Below, piece by piece: positions 32,652-41,912 of a stretch of 64,000 nt of DNA; the first letter of the stretch is position 1, and every line of letters starts with the position of its first letter. The DNA comes from Collinsella aerofaciens (GTDB lineage Bacteria; Actinomycetota; Coriobacteriia; Coriobacteriales; Coriobacteriaceae), in the NCBI RefSeq assembly GCF_020181355.1, contig NZ_CP084004.1, positions 434,001 to 498,000 of the forward strand. The letters are read 5' to 3'. The notes under the pieces were generated by a model. The model was given only the letters and a program-made list of their open reading frames with translations, had not been told where the DNA came from and ran no database searches. Position numbers and translations under genes: made by a program.

Positions 32652-35264
32652 TTACTTGTCGGCAGCAGTCTTTTTGGTAGTCGACTTCTTGGCCGTCGTC
32701 TTTTTGGCGGCCGTCTTCTTGGCCGCCGTGGCCTTCTTTGCCACCGTCGTCTTCTTTCCCGCCGTGGTCTTCTTCGCCGTGCTCGCCTTGGTCGTGGTCT
32801 TGCGGCCGCGGGCGGGCTTCTTCTCCTTGGTCGGGCAGTCCATGTTGACGCAGATACGCCACGGGCCGCGCGCCGTGTTGACCACCACGATGGGAGCGCC
32901 GCACTCGGGACAGGTCTCACCCGTCGCCTCGAGCTTGCCACGTGCCGGCAGCGGATAGCTCACGCCACAGTCATCGTAGTTGGTGCAGCGGATAAAACGC
33001 TTGCCGCTCTTCTCGCTCTTGTGCGCAATCAAATCGCCATGGCGTCCGGCCTCGGCACACACCTTGCACTCGCCCACCTTAAGGTCAGGCTCGTAGTTGG
33101 TGGGGCACGTGGGATTCACGCAGATCTCGAAAGCCTTCTGGCGGAACGGCTGGCACTTAATGCGCGGCGCACCGCACTCGGGGCACACGGCGGCCTCGCC
33201 CTCGAGCGGGCTGACCTTGACGCCGCTCGGCACCGGATAGGTCACGTCGCAGTCGGGCCAGCCCATGCAGCCAATAAAGCTGCCACGGGTCTTGGCGCTC
33301 GTCTTCATAACCAGGTCCTTGCCGCACTTGGGGCAGGCGCCCACGCGCGCATCGGCCGTAACGGCGTCGCTGATGGCGTCGCCCAGCTCCTGCGTGTGCT
33401 TGAGCAGCTCGTCGAGCACGCCAGCCAGCAGCGCGCGCGAGTGCGTCACGACATGCTCTTCGGTATCCTCGCCGTGCTCCACGCGAGTCATGTCGCCGTC
33501 GAGCTCGCTGGTCATATCGGGGCTCGTGATGCGCGGGGCAAACTGCGTCAGCGCGTCGATGATGGCGATACCCAGCTGGCTCGGCTCAACGGGATCGTTT
33601 TTGAGGTAGCGCACGGCATACAGGCGCTCGATGATGCTCGCGCGCGTGGACTTGGTACCCAGGCCGCGCTTTTCCATCTCCTGCACGAGCTTGCCCTGGC
33701 TGTAGCGCGCAGGCGGCTCGGTCTGCTTGGCCTCGAGCTTAATGTCGAACACGTCGACCGTATCGCCCTGCTCCAGCGGCGGCATCTGCTCGTCGCGCTT
33801 GAGTCCATACGGGTACGCCTCGCGGAAACCCGGGGTCACGAGCACATCGCCCGAGGCCACGAACGGCTCGCCATTCACATCGAGTTCGAGCTTGGTGTTC
33901 TCGATGGTCGCGGGCCCCATGAGCGTTGCCAGGAAGCGACGGGCGATGAGGTCGTAGAGCTTACGCTGGCCGCCGTCGAGCGTGGACGGGTCGCCCTCGC
34001 CCGTGGGATAGATAGGCGGGTGGTCGGTGGTCTCGACCTTGCCGCGCGTGGGCTTCATGGGGCCCGCGAGCACCTTTTTGCATACGGGCGCTAGTGCCGG
34101 GTTGATCTTTGCCAGGTCGCTCACCACGGCGCCCAAATCGAGCGTCGCAGGGTACACGGTGTTGTCGACACGCGGGTAGCTGATAAGACCCGCCATGTAG
34201 AGGGACTCGGCGATGCGCATGGTGCGCGCAGGCGAAATGCCCTCGGCCGCGGCGGCAGCCTGCAGCGAGGTGGTCGCAAACGGCGTGGGCGGCTGCTGCT
34301 TGCGCGAGCGTTTGGTCACCGCGGCGACGGTCGCCGTCGTAGCGCCGTCGACATGGCCGTACGCCGTCTCAGCAGCATCTTTGTCGGTAAAGCGCGCCGT
34401 CTTGTGAGCGATCTTAAAGCGATCGTCCTCGGCAGCGCCCTGCGCGGCACCCATGCCGCGAATCTGCCAATAGTCCTCGGGCACAAACGCCATGCGCTCG
34501 CGCTCGCGCTCGACCACCAGGGCGAGCGTCGGCGTCTGCACGCGGCCGGCAGAGCGCACGTTACCAAAGCCGCCGAACTTGGCGAGCGTCAGATAGCGCG
34601 TGAGCACCGCGCCCCAAATGAGGTCGATGTGCTGGCGGCTCTCGCCGGCGTCGGCCAGGTTCTGGTCGAGCGAGACGAGATTATCGAAGGCGTGCGTGAT
34701 CTCGGCCTTGGTAAACGAAGAGTACTGGGCGCGGGCGACCGGCAAGTCCGGCGCAACCTCGCGCACCTTGTTGAGAGCATCCGAGCCAATCAGCTCGCCC
34801 TCGCGGTCGAAGTCCGTGGCGATGATGACGCTGTCGGACTTTTTAGCGAGGTTCTTGAGCGAACGAATGAGCTCCTTCTCGGCCGGCAGCTTAATGACGG
34901 GCGCCCAGGTGAGATAAGGCAGGCTCTCGAGCTTCCAGCCCTTGATGGAAATGCCATCGGCAAGAAACGGCTTACGCTTGGTGTCGTAGGGCGGACGAGC
35001 CAGGCCATCGGGCATGTCGGCCGGCAACATCTCACCGTCCTCGGTGACCGAATACCAACCCAACTTTTTATCGAACAGCACGCTGTCGCAAAAATCGGGT
35101 GCAAGGATGTGACCGGCAAGGCCGATGGTCACGCATTCCTCGCCCTTCCACTCAAAACGGTAGATTGCGGTGTTGTACACCTTGTCCTTTTTGGGTTTGC
35201 CCGTGGACAGACGCTCGGCAATCTGACGCGCGGCGTCGTTTTTCTCTGCGATGATGAGCTTCAA
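32652..35264 (-). CDS. topA: Type IA DNA topoisomerase with zinc ribbons and Lys-rich tail
   Basis: An 870-residue topoisomerase. Toprim: MKLIIAEKNDAARQIAERL, LAGHILAPDF and ATDFDREGELI with the acidic triad; catalytic Tyr in GLISYPRVDNTVYP; then R-x-G-SAGRVQTPTL. Residues ~640-800 hold several zinc-ribbon pairs (CPKCGKD, GCMGWPDC, CPECGAP, CKVC, CPECG). The end (~810-870) is a histone H1-like KKTTAK repeat region. The overall order is of the archaeal-type/TopoI-III family. It relaxes negative supercoils. Start ATG 35264 with GGCTCC-type site weak but begins at the toprim as expected. Confidence 0.95.
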   Translation of the reverse strand: MKLIIAEKNDAARQIAERLSTGKPKKDKVYNTAIYRFEWKGEECVTIGLAGHILAPDFCDSVLFDKKLGWYSVTEDGEMLPADMPDGLARPPYDTKRKPFLADGISIKGWKLESLPYLTWAPVIKLPAEKELIRSLKNLAKKSDSVIIATDFDREGELIGSDALNKVREVAPDLPVARAQYSSFTKAEITHAFDNLVSLDQNLADAGESRQHIDLIWGAVLTRYLTLAKFGGFGNVRSAGRVQTPTLALVVERERERMAFVPEDYWQIRGMGAAQGAAEDDRFKIAHKTARFTDKDAAETAYGHVDGATTATVAAVTKRSRKQQPPTPFATTSLQAAAAAEGISPARTMRIAESLYMAGLISYPRVDNTVYPATLDLGAVVSDLAKINPALAPVCKKVLAGPMKPTRGKVETTDHPPIYPTGEGDPSTLDGGQRKLYDLIARRFLATLMGPATIENTKLELDVNGEPFVASGDVLVTPGFREAYPYGLKRDEQMPPLEQGDTVDVFDIKLEAKQTEPPARYSQGKLVQEMEKRGLGTKSTRASIIERLYAVRYLKNDPVEPSQLGIAIIDALTQFAPRITSPDMTSELDGDMTRVEHGEDTEEHVVTHSRALLAGVLDELLKHTQELGDAISDAVTADARVGACPKCGKDLVMKTSAKTRGSFIGCMGWPDCDVTYPVPSGVKVSPLEGEAAVCPECGAPRIKCQPFRQKAFEICVNPTCPTNYEPDLKVGECKVCAEAGRHGDLIAHKSEKSGKRFIRCTNYDDCGVSYPLPARGKLEATGETCPECGAPIVVVNTARGPWRICVNMDCPTKEKKPARGRKTTTKASTAKKTTAGKKTTVAKKATAAKKTAAKKTTAKKSTTKKTAADK

Positions 35265-35318
35265 AAGAGGCTCCTATCTCGTATCTCTGCGGCTACGCCC
35301 GCCCGTATGGCGGCCGAC

Positions 35319-36002
35319 TTACGCCCTTGCTTGCTCAATCTGCCCGATGAGCCAATCACACCAGGCATCCATGCCCTCGCCCTTGCGCGCGCTCACGGCA
35401 AACCGCGGCGCCTGCGGATTGAGGTCATCGAGTGTCTTAGTATACCTATCCATGTCAAAATCGAAAGCCGGAGCCACGTCGACCTTGTTGAGCAGCTGCG
35501 CGCCGGCGTGTTGGAAGATGCCCGGGTACTTGATAGGCTTGTCGTCGCCCTCGGGCACCGAAAGAATCATGATGGACAGGTTCTCGCCCAGGTCAAAGTC
35601 GACTGGGCAGACCAGGTTACCCACGTTTTCGATAAAGATGACGTCGATGTTTTCCAGACCCACCGCCTGGTCGAACGCGTCAACGGCCTCCATGATCATG
35701 TTGCCCTCGAGGTGGCACAGGCCGCCCGTGTTGATCTGGATGGCGGGCATGCCGGCTTCCTTCATGGTAATGGCGTCGACATCCGAGGCAATATCGCCCT
35801 CGATGACGGCGCAGCGCAGGCCAGCCTTGTCGCGCAGGCGCTCGTTGGTGCCCAGGATCGTGGTGGTCTTGCCCGAGCCGGGGCTCGACAGCACGTTAAT
35901 CACGTAGGTGTTTGTCTCTTTAAATCGCTCACGCAGCTGATCTGCCAGGCGCTCGTTGCGCGACAGAATCGGCGACGCGATATCAATCGTTTTCTCGGCC
36001 AT
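35319..36002 (-). CDS. hypB: Hydrogenase nickel incorporation GTPase HypB
   Basis: A 227-residue HypB. LSSPGSGKTT is the GTPase P-loop; EGDIASDVDA, NTGGLCHLEG (with the Cys-His metal pair), IFIENVGNLVCPVDFDLGE and NKVDVA follow. It delivers nickel with HypA during [NiFe]-hydrogenase maturation. It has no N-terminal His-rich store. Start ATG 36002 with AAGGAG; a GTG three codons earlier is less likely. Downstream of hypA with 55 bases between; no hydrogenase genes in this window. Confidence 0.95.
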   Translation of the reverse strand: MAEKTIDIASPILSRNERLADQLRERFKETNTYVINVLSSPGSGKTTTILGTNERLRDKAGLRCAVIEGDIASDVDAITMKEAGMPAIQINTGGLCHLEGNMIMEAVDAFDQAVGLENIDVIFIENVGNLVCPVDFDLGENLSIMILSVPEGDDKPIKYPGIFQHAGAQLLNKVDVAPAFDFDMDRYTKTLDDLNPQAPRFAVSARKGEGMDAWCDWLIGQIEQARA

Positions 36003-36057
36003 ATTCGGCACTCCTTACTTCTGCCCCTTTATACCCCGTCCCCAGATGGCTGATGGG

Positions 36058-36414
36058 CTAATCGTCGGGGGTCTCGATTTCGATACTTGCGATGTCGAGC
36101 TCGCGGCCGTGCAGTAGGCGCACATTGGCGCCGCCGCACTGGGGGCAGCGGCAGTGGAAGCGGTCATGATCGAAAACCTCACCGCAGTCCAGACACTCGC
36201 TTTGCGGATGGACCTCCTCTACCGCAAGCTCGCAACCTTGCGTGAGCGGGTCCTCGTCACGAAACGTCTCCCACGCAAAGTCAAGCGCCTCGCGCACGAC
36301 CTCGGTCATATCCCCGATACGCAGCGTTACCAAAACGGCGCGCGAGGCCCCCGCCCCACGCGCCGCACGAATCACTGTATCGAGTATGCCGTTGACAATG
36401 CCAACCTCGTGCAT
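36058..36414 (-). CDS. hypA: Hydrogenase maturation nickel metallochaperone HypA
   Basis: A 118-residue HypA. The N-terminal MHE binds nickel; CLDCGEVFDHDRFHCRCPQCG holds the structural zinc as two CxxC pairs. It hands Ni to HypB. It begins 6 bases after tatC ends, so it is part of the tatA-tatC-hypA-hypB transcription unit. Confidence 0.95.
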   Translation of the reverse strand: MHEVGIVNGILDTVIRAARGAGASRAVLVTLRIGDMTEVVREALDFAWETFRDEDPLTQGCELAVEEVHPQSECLDCGEVFDHDRFHCRCPQCGGANVRLLHGRELDIASIEIETPDD

Positions 36415-36420
36415 ACCGAT

Positions 36421-37212
36421 TTACTCCTCGTCGTCCTCATCGTCCGAGAACAGGTCCAGACGACTCACGAACAAGCCCTCCTTGCCCTCGCGCGCGGTAA
36501 TGACCACACGGGCGATGGCGAGCGAAATCTCGTAGAGCGAGAGCAGGGCGCCATACATGAGGCCCAGCGTAACGGGCGAGCCGTCGGGCGTAATCACAGC
36601 CGAGCCCACAAGCAGGCCAACGTATACGTAACGCCAGGCGCTGCGGAAGGCCGCGTAGGACACGATATGGAAGACGGACAGGTAAAAGATGATGAGCGGC
36701 AGCTCAAACGCCACACCAAAGCCGATCATAAAGAGCAGCTCCATGTTGACGTAGTTCTCCAGATCGGGCAGCGCCGTGGCGACGGCCGAGGTTTCGCCGA
36801 TGAGCCACTCAAAGCCCGCAGGGATGATGATGAAGTAGCAAAAGATTGCGCCCAGGAAGAACAGCACCGTCGAGGCGAGCACCGTGGGCACGACCCACTT
36901 GCGCTCGTTGGGGCGAAGCGCCGGCAGGAAAAACGCCAGAATCTGCCAGATGATCATGGGCGTGCACATGACCACGGCCATCTTGATGGCCAGCGAGAAG
37001 CGCAGGCCAAAGCCGCCGAGCGTGGTGGTGATGTAGAACTTACCATCCGGCACAAAGGAGCGGATGGGATCTTCCAGGATGTCGAGCACCACGGGCGTGG
37101 CGAAATACAGCACGATGGCTGCGGCAAACACCGAGACGACCACGATGGTCAGGCGGCGACGGAGCTCTCCCAGGTGATCGAAGAGCGGCATACGCGCAGG
37201 TCCGATAGGCAT
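36421..37212 (-). CDS. tatC: Twin-arginine translocase subunit TatC
   Basis: A 263-residue polytopic membrane protein with six membrane segments. MPLFDHLGELRRRL is the conserved N-terminal loop that binds the RR signal; the FLPALRPNERK and GAIFCYFIIIP segments are typical. It overlaps the tatA stop by one base. With TatA it exports folded proteins such as the Tat lipoprotein at 30296-31369. Confidence 0.95.
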   Translation of the reverse strand: MPIGPARMPLFDHLGELRRRLTIVVVSVFAAAIVLYFATPVVLDILEDPIRSFVPDGKFYITTTLGGFGLRFSLAIKMAVVMCTPMIIWQILAFFLPALRPNERKWVVPTVLASTVLFFLGAIFCYFIIIPAGFEWLIGETSAVATALPDLENYVNMELLFMIGFGVAFELPLIIFYLSVFHIVSYAAFRSAWRYVYVGLLVGSAVITPDGSPVTLGLMYGALLSLYEISLAIARVVITAREGKEGLFVSRLDLFSDDEDDEE

Positions 37213-37796
37213 TACTCATCGCCTCCCTTCGGGGCATCGGCAGCGGCATCGTCCTCGGCCTCGAGCTCGCGGGCAAGCTGGTCGACGACGGCCTTGCGCT
37301 TGCGGGGACGACGGGCATAGAGGTCGGCCGTCGTGGGCTCTGCCGGCTCGGGCTCGGGCTCCGGCTCTGCAGCAGGCTCGGGCTCGACGGCGGCATCGGC
37401 AGACCCGGCGTCGGCACCCTCGGCTTCAGTCTCCTTGGCAGCATCCTCGCCCTCAGCAGCACCCTCGCTTGCGGCCTTCTCGGCGGCAAGGCGGGCACGG
37501 CGCTCGGCAAAGGTCTCCTTCTTTGCGGGCGCAGCCGTCTCGACGGCATCCTCGTCCGCATCGGAATCGTCGTCGGTCGCAGCAGCCTTCTTGGGCTTGA
37601 CCGGGGCCGACGCGGCCTCGCTTACCGGATCGATGATCTCGGACTGAACAACAGCCGTCATCTTTTCCTGCGTCTCGCGGAACTGACGGATGGCACGGCC
37701 GATCGTGCGGCCCATCTGCGGGAGCTTATCCGGGCCAAACAGCAAAAAGCCGAAGACCACGATGATCGCGAGCTCACCCTCTCCAATACCAAACAC
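37212..37796 (-). CDS. tatA: Twin-arginine translocase subunit TatA/TatB
   Basis: A 194-residue protein. The N-terminus FGIGEGELAIIVVFGFLLFGPDKLPQ is the TatA/B membrane helix and hinge, followed by an amphipathic helix (RTIGRAIRQFRETQEK). Residues ~60-194 are a long acidic, Ala/Glu/Pro-rich tail ending in a short basic-acidic block, unusual for TatA but known in TatB-like proteins. The start is GTG at 37796, which has GGAGG five bases upstream and begins at the family N-terminus. Confidence 0.92.
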   Translation of the reverse strand: MFGIGEGELAIIVVFGFLLFGPDKLPQMGRTIGRAIRQFRETQEKMTAVVQSEIIDPVSEAASAPVKPKKAAATDDDSDADEDAVETAAPAKKETFAERRARLAAEKAASEGAAEGEDAAKETEAEGADAGSADAAVEPEPAAEPEPEPEPAEPTTADLYARRPRKRKAVVDQLARELEAEDDAAADAPKGGDE

Positions 37797-37949
37797 ACAT
37801 ACCTCCAAGGCTCGATGTGAGTCGAGCCCGCACCGCGCCATTCGGCCGGAACTCGTCTATTCATTCGGTCAAGTATAGCGCCCGGACGCCAAAACGTCCG
37901 AGCGCATCACAAACATATGCCAAACGGCACGCCCTTTTGGGGGCAAAGA

Positions 37950-38264
37950 TTATGCAGCGGTGATCGAAATCTCCTGGTCGACACCCAGCAGCTGAACCAC
38001 GCGCATCACCGGGGGCTGCACGTTAACGCAGCTAAAGCGCTTACCGTGGTCGACCGCGTGGTGTGCGGCGCCCACGAGCACGCCGATGCCCGTCGAATCG
38101 ATGTAGCTCACCTGGGCAAAATCGAGCTCAACGGCCTCAGTGGGCTGCTCGAGCGCCAGGTCGATGGCATTGCGCAGGCTATCGGCGTTAGAGATATCGA
38201 TCTCGCCGGTCACCCTAATGGTGTAGAGCTCTGGCGTGGGGTTGGTGGAAATACCCAAATCCAT
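37950..38264 (-). CDS. STAS-domain anti-anti-sigma factor-like protein
   Basis: A 104-residue STAS protein of the SpoIIAA/RsbV type: RVTGEIDISNADSLRNAI and the phosphorylatable Ser in SYIDSTGIGVLVGA. It would switch on a sigma factor by binding its anti-sigma kinase; neither partner is nearby. Lies between the aminotransferase and tat genes as a separate unit. Confidence 0.9.
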   Translation of the reverse strand: MDLGISTNPTPELYTIRVTGEIDISNADSLRNAIDLALEQPTEAVELDFAQVSYIDSTGIGVLVGAAHHAVDHGKRFSCVNVQPPVMRVVQLLGVDQEISITAA

Positions 38265-38315
38265 GTATACGCTCCTTTACGTATCGAAAGTGCGGATAGT
38301 ACGGGAAGCCGCGCG

Positions 38316-39620
38316 TTAGGCGCGCTCGGCACGCGCAAGCTCGGCAGCGACAAGCTTAACGGCCAGCACCAGCACATCGAGCGCGGCCTCCAGGTCCTCG
38401 ACCGTGGGATAGCTCGGCGCGATGCGGATGTTGGTGTCGCGCGGGTCCTTGCCATAGGGCCAGGTAGCACCGGCCGGCGTGAGCTTGACGCCCAGGTCTG
38501 CGCAAAGCGCGGCGACCTTCTGGGCCGAGCCCTCGGGACCATCGAAACTCACAAAGTAGCCGCCGCGGGGGTGCGTCCAGGTGGCGCAGCCCGTGTCGCC
38601 CAAGCCCTCGGTGAGCTTGCGCTCGACGGCCTCAAAGCGCGGACGCAAAAACTCGGCATGCTTTTTCATGTGCTCCTTGACCGCCTCGATGGTAGGAAGG
38701 AAGCGCACGTGACGCAGCTGGTTGAGCTTGTCGGCGCTGATGAGGCCGGCCTTCAGGCGCTTTGAGAACTCGGCGATGACCGCGGGGCTCGCACCGATAA
38801 AGCCGATGCCGGCGCCCGGGAAGGTAATCTTGGACGTCGAGGCAAAGGCCACCACGCGGTCCTCGGTGCCCGCCGCGCGAGCGAGGTCAAAGATGTTGGC
38901 GAGCTCGTCGGTCTCGTCGTACAGATCGTGCACGCAGTAGGCGTTGTCCCAGAAGATGCGGAAATCGGGCGCGGCCGTGGGCATCTCGACCAGGCGGCGC
39001 ACAGTATCCTCGCTAAAGGTGATGCCCGTGGGGTTGGAATACTTGGGCACGCACCAGATACCCTTGATGGAATCGTCGGCGGCAACGAGGCGCTCGATCT
39101 CGTCCATGTCGGGGCCGTTGTCGGTCATCGAGACGGGGACGTTCTCGATGCCCAAGTCGGCGGTAATGCCAAAGTGGCGATCGTAGCCGGGAACGGGGCA
39201 CAGGAACTTGACCTTCTTGCCGTCGTGCGCGGCCTCGTAGGCGTCCCAAGGCTCACTGCCGCACGAACCGCAACGCCAGAACATGCCGGCGATGTCGTGC
39301 TCGATCAAAAGGCTCGACGAGCCCAGCACAAGCGTCTGCTCGGCGGGGCAGCCCAGGAACTCCCCTGCCAGCTTGCGTGCCGAAGGAATACCCTCGAAGC
39401 AGCCGTAGTTGGAGCAGTCGACGTTGCCATCGTGCAGATCGGCGTCGGCGTTGAGGATATCGAGCATGGGTCGAGAGATGTCCACCTGGGAGGGCGACGG
39501 CTTGCCGCGGGCCATGTCGAGCGCCAGGCCCTTGGCCTTGACCTCGGCGACCTCGGCTTTGAGTGCCTCGATAGCGGCATCGAGTTCGGTGGTTTCCATC
39601 TTCTGGTAGATCGTCTGCAT
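38316..39620 (-). CDS. PLP-dependent aminotransferase (aspartate aminotransferase Ic type)
   Basis: A 434-residue class I/II aminotransferase of the MocR-like aspartate aminotransferase branch (type Ic), known from actinobacteria. LALDMARGKPSPSQ, NYGCFEGIPSARKLAGEFLG, CPVPGYDRHF, YSNPTGITF, DNAYCVHDL and the PLP Lys in FASTSKITFPGAGIGF are all seen. Aspartate or a related amino acid is the likely substrate. Start ATG 39620. Confidence 0.9.
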   Translation of the reverse strand: MQTIYQKMETTELDAAIEALKAEVAEVKAKGLALDMARGKPSPSQVDISRPMLDILNADADLHDGNVDCSNYGCFEGIPSARKLAGEFLGCPAEQTLVLGSSSLLIEHDIAGMFWRCGSCGSEPWDAYEAAHDGKKVKFLCPVPGYDRHFGITADLGIENVPVSMTDNGPDMDEIERLVAADDSIKGIWCVPKYSNPTGITFSEDTVRRLVEMPTAAPDFRIFWDNAYCVHDLYDETDELANIFDLARAAGTEDRVVAFASTSKITFPGAGIGFIGASPAVIAEFSKRLKAGLISADKLNQLRHVRFLPTIEAVKEHMKKHAEFLRPRFEAVERKLTEGLGDTGCATWTHPRGGYFVSFDGPEGSAQKVAALCADLGVKLTPAGATWPYGKDPRDTNIRIAPSYPTVEDLEAALDVLVLAVKLVAAELARAERA

Positions 39621-39770
39621 GGGGTGCGACCTTTCGCGAAGCGGTACGTTGCAGTTCGTCTAAGTATAGACCGCCACCGCCGCAACGTTATGAAGCCGTG
39701 ATAGATTAAGTCCATCGCAATAAATTACGAATCGCCGCGCATGCCGGCGTGGGGCGCCCAAGGAGGCACT

Positions 39771-40025
39771 ATGGAGTATGGAACGTTCCAGGCCGAGGAA
39801 TTCGGCGACCTGCAGCGCCTGGTCGACGGACTGTTTTACGACCGCCACGCCATCGACCGCCTGGATCTGATCGTACAGGCCGAGATCTTGGACCTCGCGC
39901 CCGACCTCATGGAAATCGTCAACCTTTTGCCGCCCGGCTACTACGACCGCCAATCGCTTTGCGACCAGCTCAACTCCGCCTTGGCCGCCCACGGCTGGGG
40001 CGCCGTCTACGGAACGGTGGAATAA
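39771..40025 (+). CDS. Small hypothetical protein
   Basis: An 84-residue acidic protein (MEYGTFQAEEFGDLQ..., AEILDLAPDLMEIVNLLPPGYY) with an AAGGAGG ribosome site, divergent from the aminotransferase gene. It has no membrane segment and no family I recognise. The IS256 copy 2 is inserted about 145 bases downstream and may have displaced its terminator. Confidence 0.7.
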   Translation: MEYGTFQAEEFGDLQRLVDGLFYDRHAIDRLDLIVQAEILDLAPDLMEIVNLLPPGYYDRQSLCDQLNSALAAHGWGAVYGTVE

Positions 40026-40084
40026 GCCTCGAGGCCGACGATTTGGCCCGTTTCCCGACCCTGGCGAGGCTTGTTTTAGGGCTT

Positions 40085-40134
40085 GTGGCCAAAAAAGGGC
40101 AAATATGAGTACTGTTACCTTTTTAGTAGCAGCG
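40085..40134 (+). repeat. Extragenic repeat M, copy 3
   Basis: Contains GGGCAAATATGAGTACTGT and TTTTTAGTAGCAGCG, as in copy 1. IS256 copy 2 begins 38 bases after it. Confidence 0.8.
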
Positions 40135-40171
40135 ATTCTCGGTCGAAATCGGCAAAACTCGACTTGAAACT

Positions 40172-41677
40172 GGTAGCGCGCAGAGATGTGGTGTAAGAGG
40201 CGGGGCATGCCCCGCCTCCGCCCTTTCTTGAAAGGGAGGGGACACCGCCTAGAATTCGTCGTTGGAGTAATGAAGGTGACGAATGGAAGGAAAGGCGATG
40301 CCCCAAGAAGAGAGTGTACTGCGCCTCGGCCGCGACGAGGCCCTCGAGGCGGCGAGGCTTTGGCAGGAGTGCGGCGACGCGCGCGAGTTCGCGTGCAGGG
40401 TGCTGGGCAGCGTGATGAACGCGCTGATGGACTCCGAGGCCCAGCAGATGTGCGGCGCGAGCCGCAACGAGCGCAGCGACGGCAGGGAGAACAGCCGCAA
40501 CGGCTACCGCCCCAGGTCGCTCAAGACCGCCGTGGGCGACGTGGAGCTCGAGATACCCAAGCTCAGGCACGGCACCTACTACCCCGAGGGCATGCTCGCG
40601 CGATGGTCGCGCGTCGACACCTCGGTGGCCGCCATCGTGCAGGAGATGTACGTATGCGGCGTGTCCACCCGCAAGGTCGAGCGCGTGGCGTCCAAGCTGG
40701 GCATATCCTCGCTGTCGAGCTCGGAGGTCTCGAGCCTCTGCTCCGACCTCGACGCCGAGGTGGCGGAGTTCCGCCGCCGCGACCTGTCGGGCACGCCGTG
40801 CTGCTACCTGTGGCTCGACGCCACCTACATGAGCTGCAGGGTCGGCTCGTCGGTCGTCTCGCAGGGCGTCGTGACCGCGATCGGGCTGGGCGCCGACGGG
40901 CGCAAGCACTTCCTGGGCTGCGACGTGGTCGACACCGAGAGCGAGGACTCCTGGGCGGCATTCCTCGGCGGGCTGCGCGAGCGCGGGCTGGCCGGCGTTC
41001 GCCTCGTGGTCTCCGACAGCCACGCCGGGCTCGTGGCCGCCGTCTCGCGCCTGTTCCAGGGCTGCGCCTGGCAGCGCTGCGTGACGCACCTGCAGCGCAA
41101 CCTCCAGAGCGCCTGCTCGGGCAGGCCCGAGGACTCCAAGGCGGCCGTCAGGGACCTCGTGCACGCCGCGGTCTACCAGGACGACCCCGACCTCGCGCGC
41201 TGCGTGTGGGCCGAGGCGGCGCCCTGGGTGGCGTCGGTGTCCGCCAGGGCCGGCGAGGTCTTCGAGCAGGCCGAGGACTCCGCGCTGGCGTTCACGGCCT
41301 TCCCCAGGGCGCACTGGGCCAAGCTCCGCACCAACAACGTCCAGGAGCGCGCCAACCGCGAGATCAAGCGCCGCTACAGGGTCGTGCAGTCCTTCCCCTC
41401 GAGGGAGTCGATGCTGCGCCTGACGTGCGCGAGCCTCATGGAGACCGAGGGACAGTGGTCCCAGCAGCGCGTGTTCTCCGAGGCCTCGGCCGCCGAGGGC
41501 TTCGCCGAGCCCGCGGACAGGCCGGCCCCGACAGAGGGGAGGCGCCGCGCGCTCGGGCGGCGCGCCAGGGAGATAGTGGACGAGATAGTCGAGAGGCGCG
41601 GTCTCAAGAAGGAGTAATATCGGGACTTGCAGCGACGGACCTCAGGACGCTCTTACACCACGTCTGCGCGCGCCACC
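40172..41677 (+). mobile_element. IS256-family insertion sequence, copy 2
   Basis: 1506 bp, apparently identical to copy 1, flanked by its own exact 8-bp duplication TTGAAACT (40164-40171 and 41678-41685). Same orientation as copy 1, 17.3 kb apart. Confidence 0.97.
40283..41617 (+). CDS. IS256/Mutator-family transposase, copy 2
   Basis: A 444-residue DDE transposase, the same protein as at 22978-24312 residue for residue. Catalytic Asp, Asp and Glu are present, so it is likely functional. Confidence 0.95.
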   Translation: MEGKAMPQEESVLRLGRDEALEAARLWQECGDAREFACRVLGSVMNALMDSEAQQMCGASRNERSDGRENSRNGYRPRSLKTAVGDVELEIPKLRHGTYYPEGMLARWSRVDTSVAAIVQEMYVCGVSTRKVERVASKLGISSLSSSEVSSLCSDLDAEVAEFRRRDLSGTPCCYLWLDATYMSCRVGSSVVSQGVVTAIGLGADGRKHFLGCDVVDTESEDSWAAFLGGLRERGLAGVRLVVSDSHAGLVAAVSRLFQGCAWQRCVTHLQRNLQSACSGRPEDSKAAVRDLVHAAVYQDDPDLARCVWAEAAPWVASVSARAGEVFEQAEDSALAFTAFPRAHWAKLRTNNVQERANREIKRRYRVVQSFPSRESMLRLTCASLMETEGQWSQQRVFSEASAAEGFAEPADRPAPTEGRRRALGRRAREIVDEIVERRGLKKE

Positions 41678-41786
41678 TTGAAACTCCCTAATCACCGTCA
41701 GCTAGCGCCAAATTGGAAGTCGATGGTCACTCATTAACGTACAGTTCTTATAACTTTGTTCATTATTTTCCGCACCTAAAATGATA

Positions 41787-41828
41787 CGCCGTTTGTGACA
41801 GTACTCACAAACGGCGTTTTTTGGCCAC
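41787..41828 (+). terminator. Strong terminator-like hairpin with repeat-M core
   Basis: CGCCGTTTGTGA and TCACAAACGGCG are exact 12-bp arms with a CAGTAC loop, followed by TTTTTTGG. It stops plus-strand transcripts arriving from the IS or the gene at 39771. Read in reverse it shows GAGTACTGTCAC and GTGGCC-AAAAAA as in repeat M, so it may be a distant member. Confidence 0.8.
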
Positions 41829-41912
41829 GGGGGTATCTGGCAGTGGGCCAGTAGCACCCTGATCCGAGTTTCGAACGCATCCAAACCGGTTCTGGTGTCT
41901 GTTTTCGAGCTT

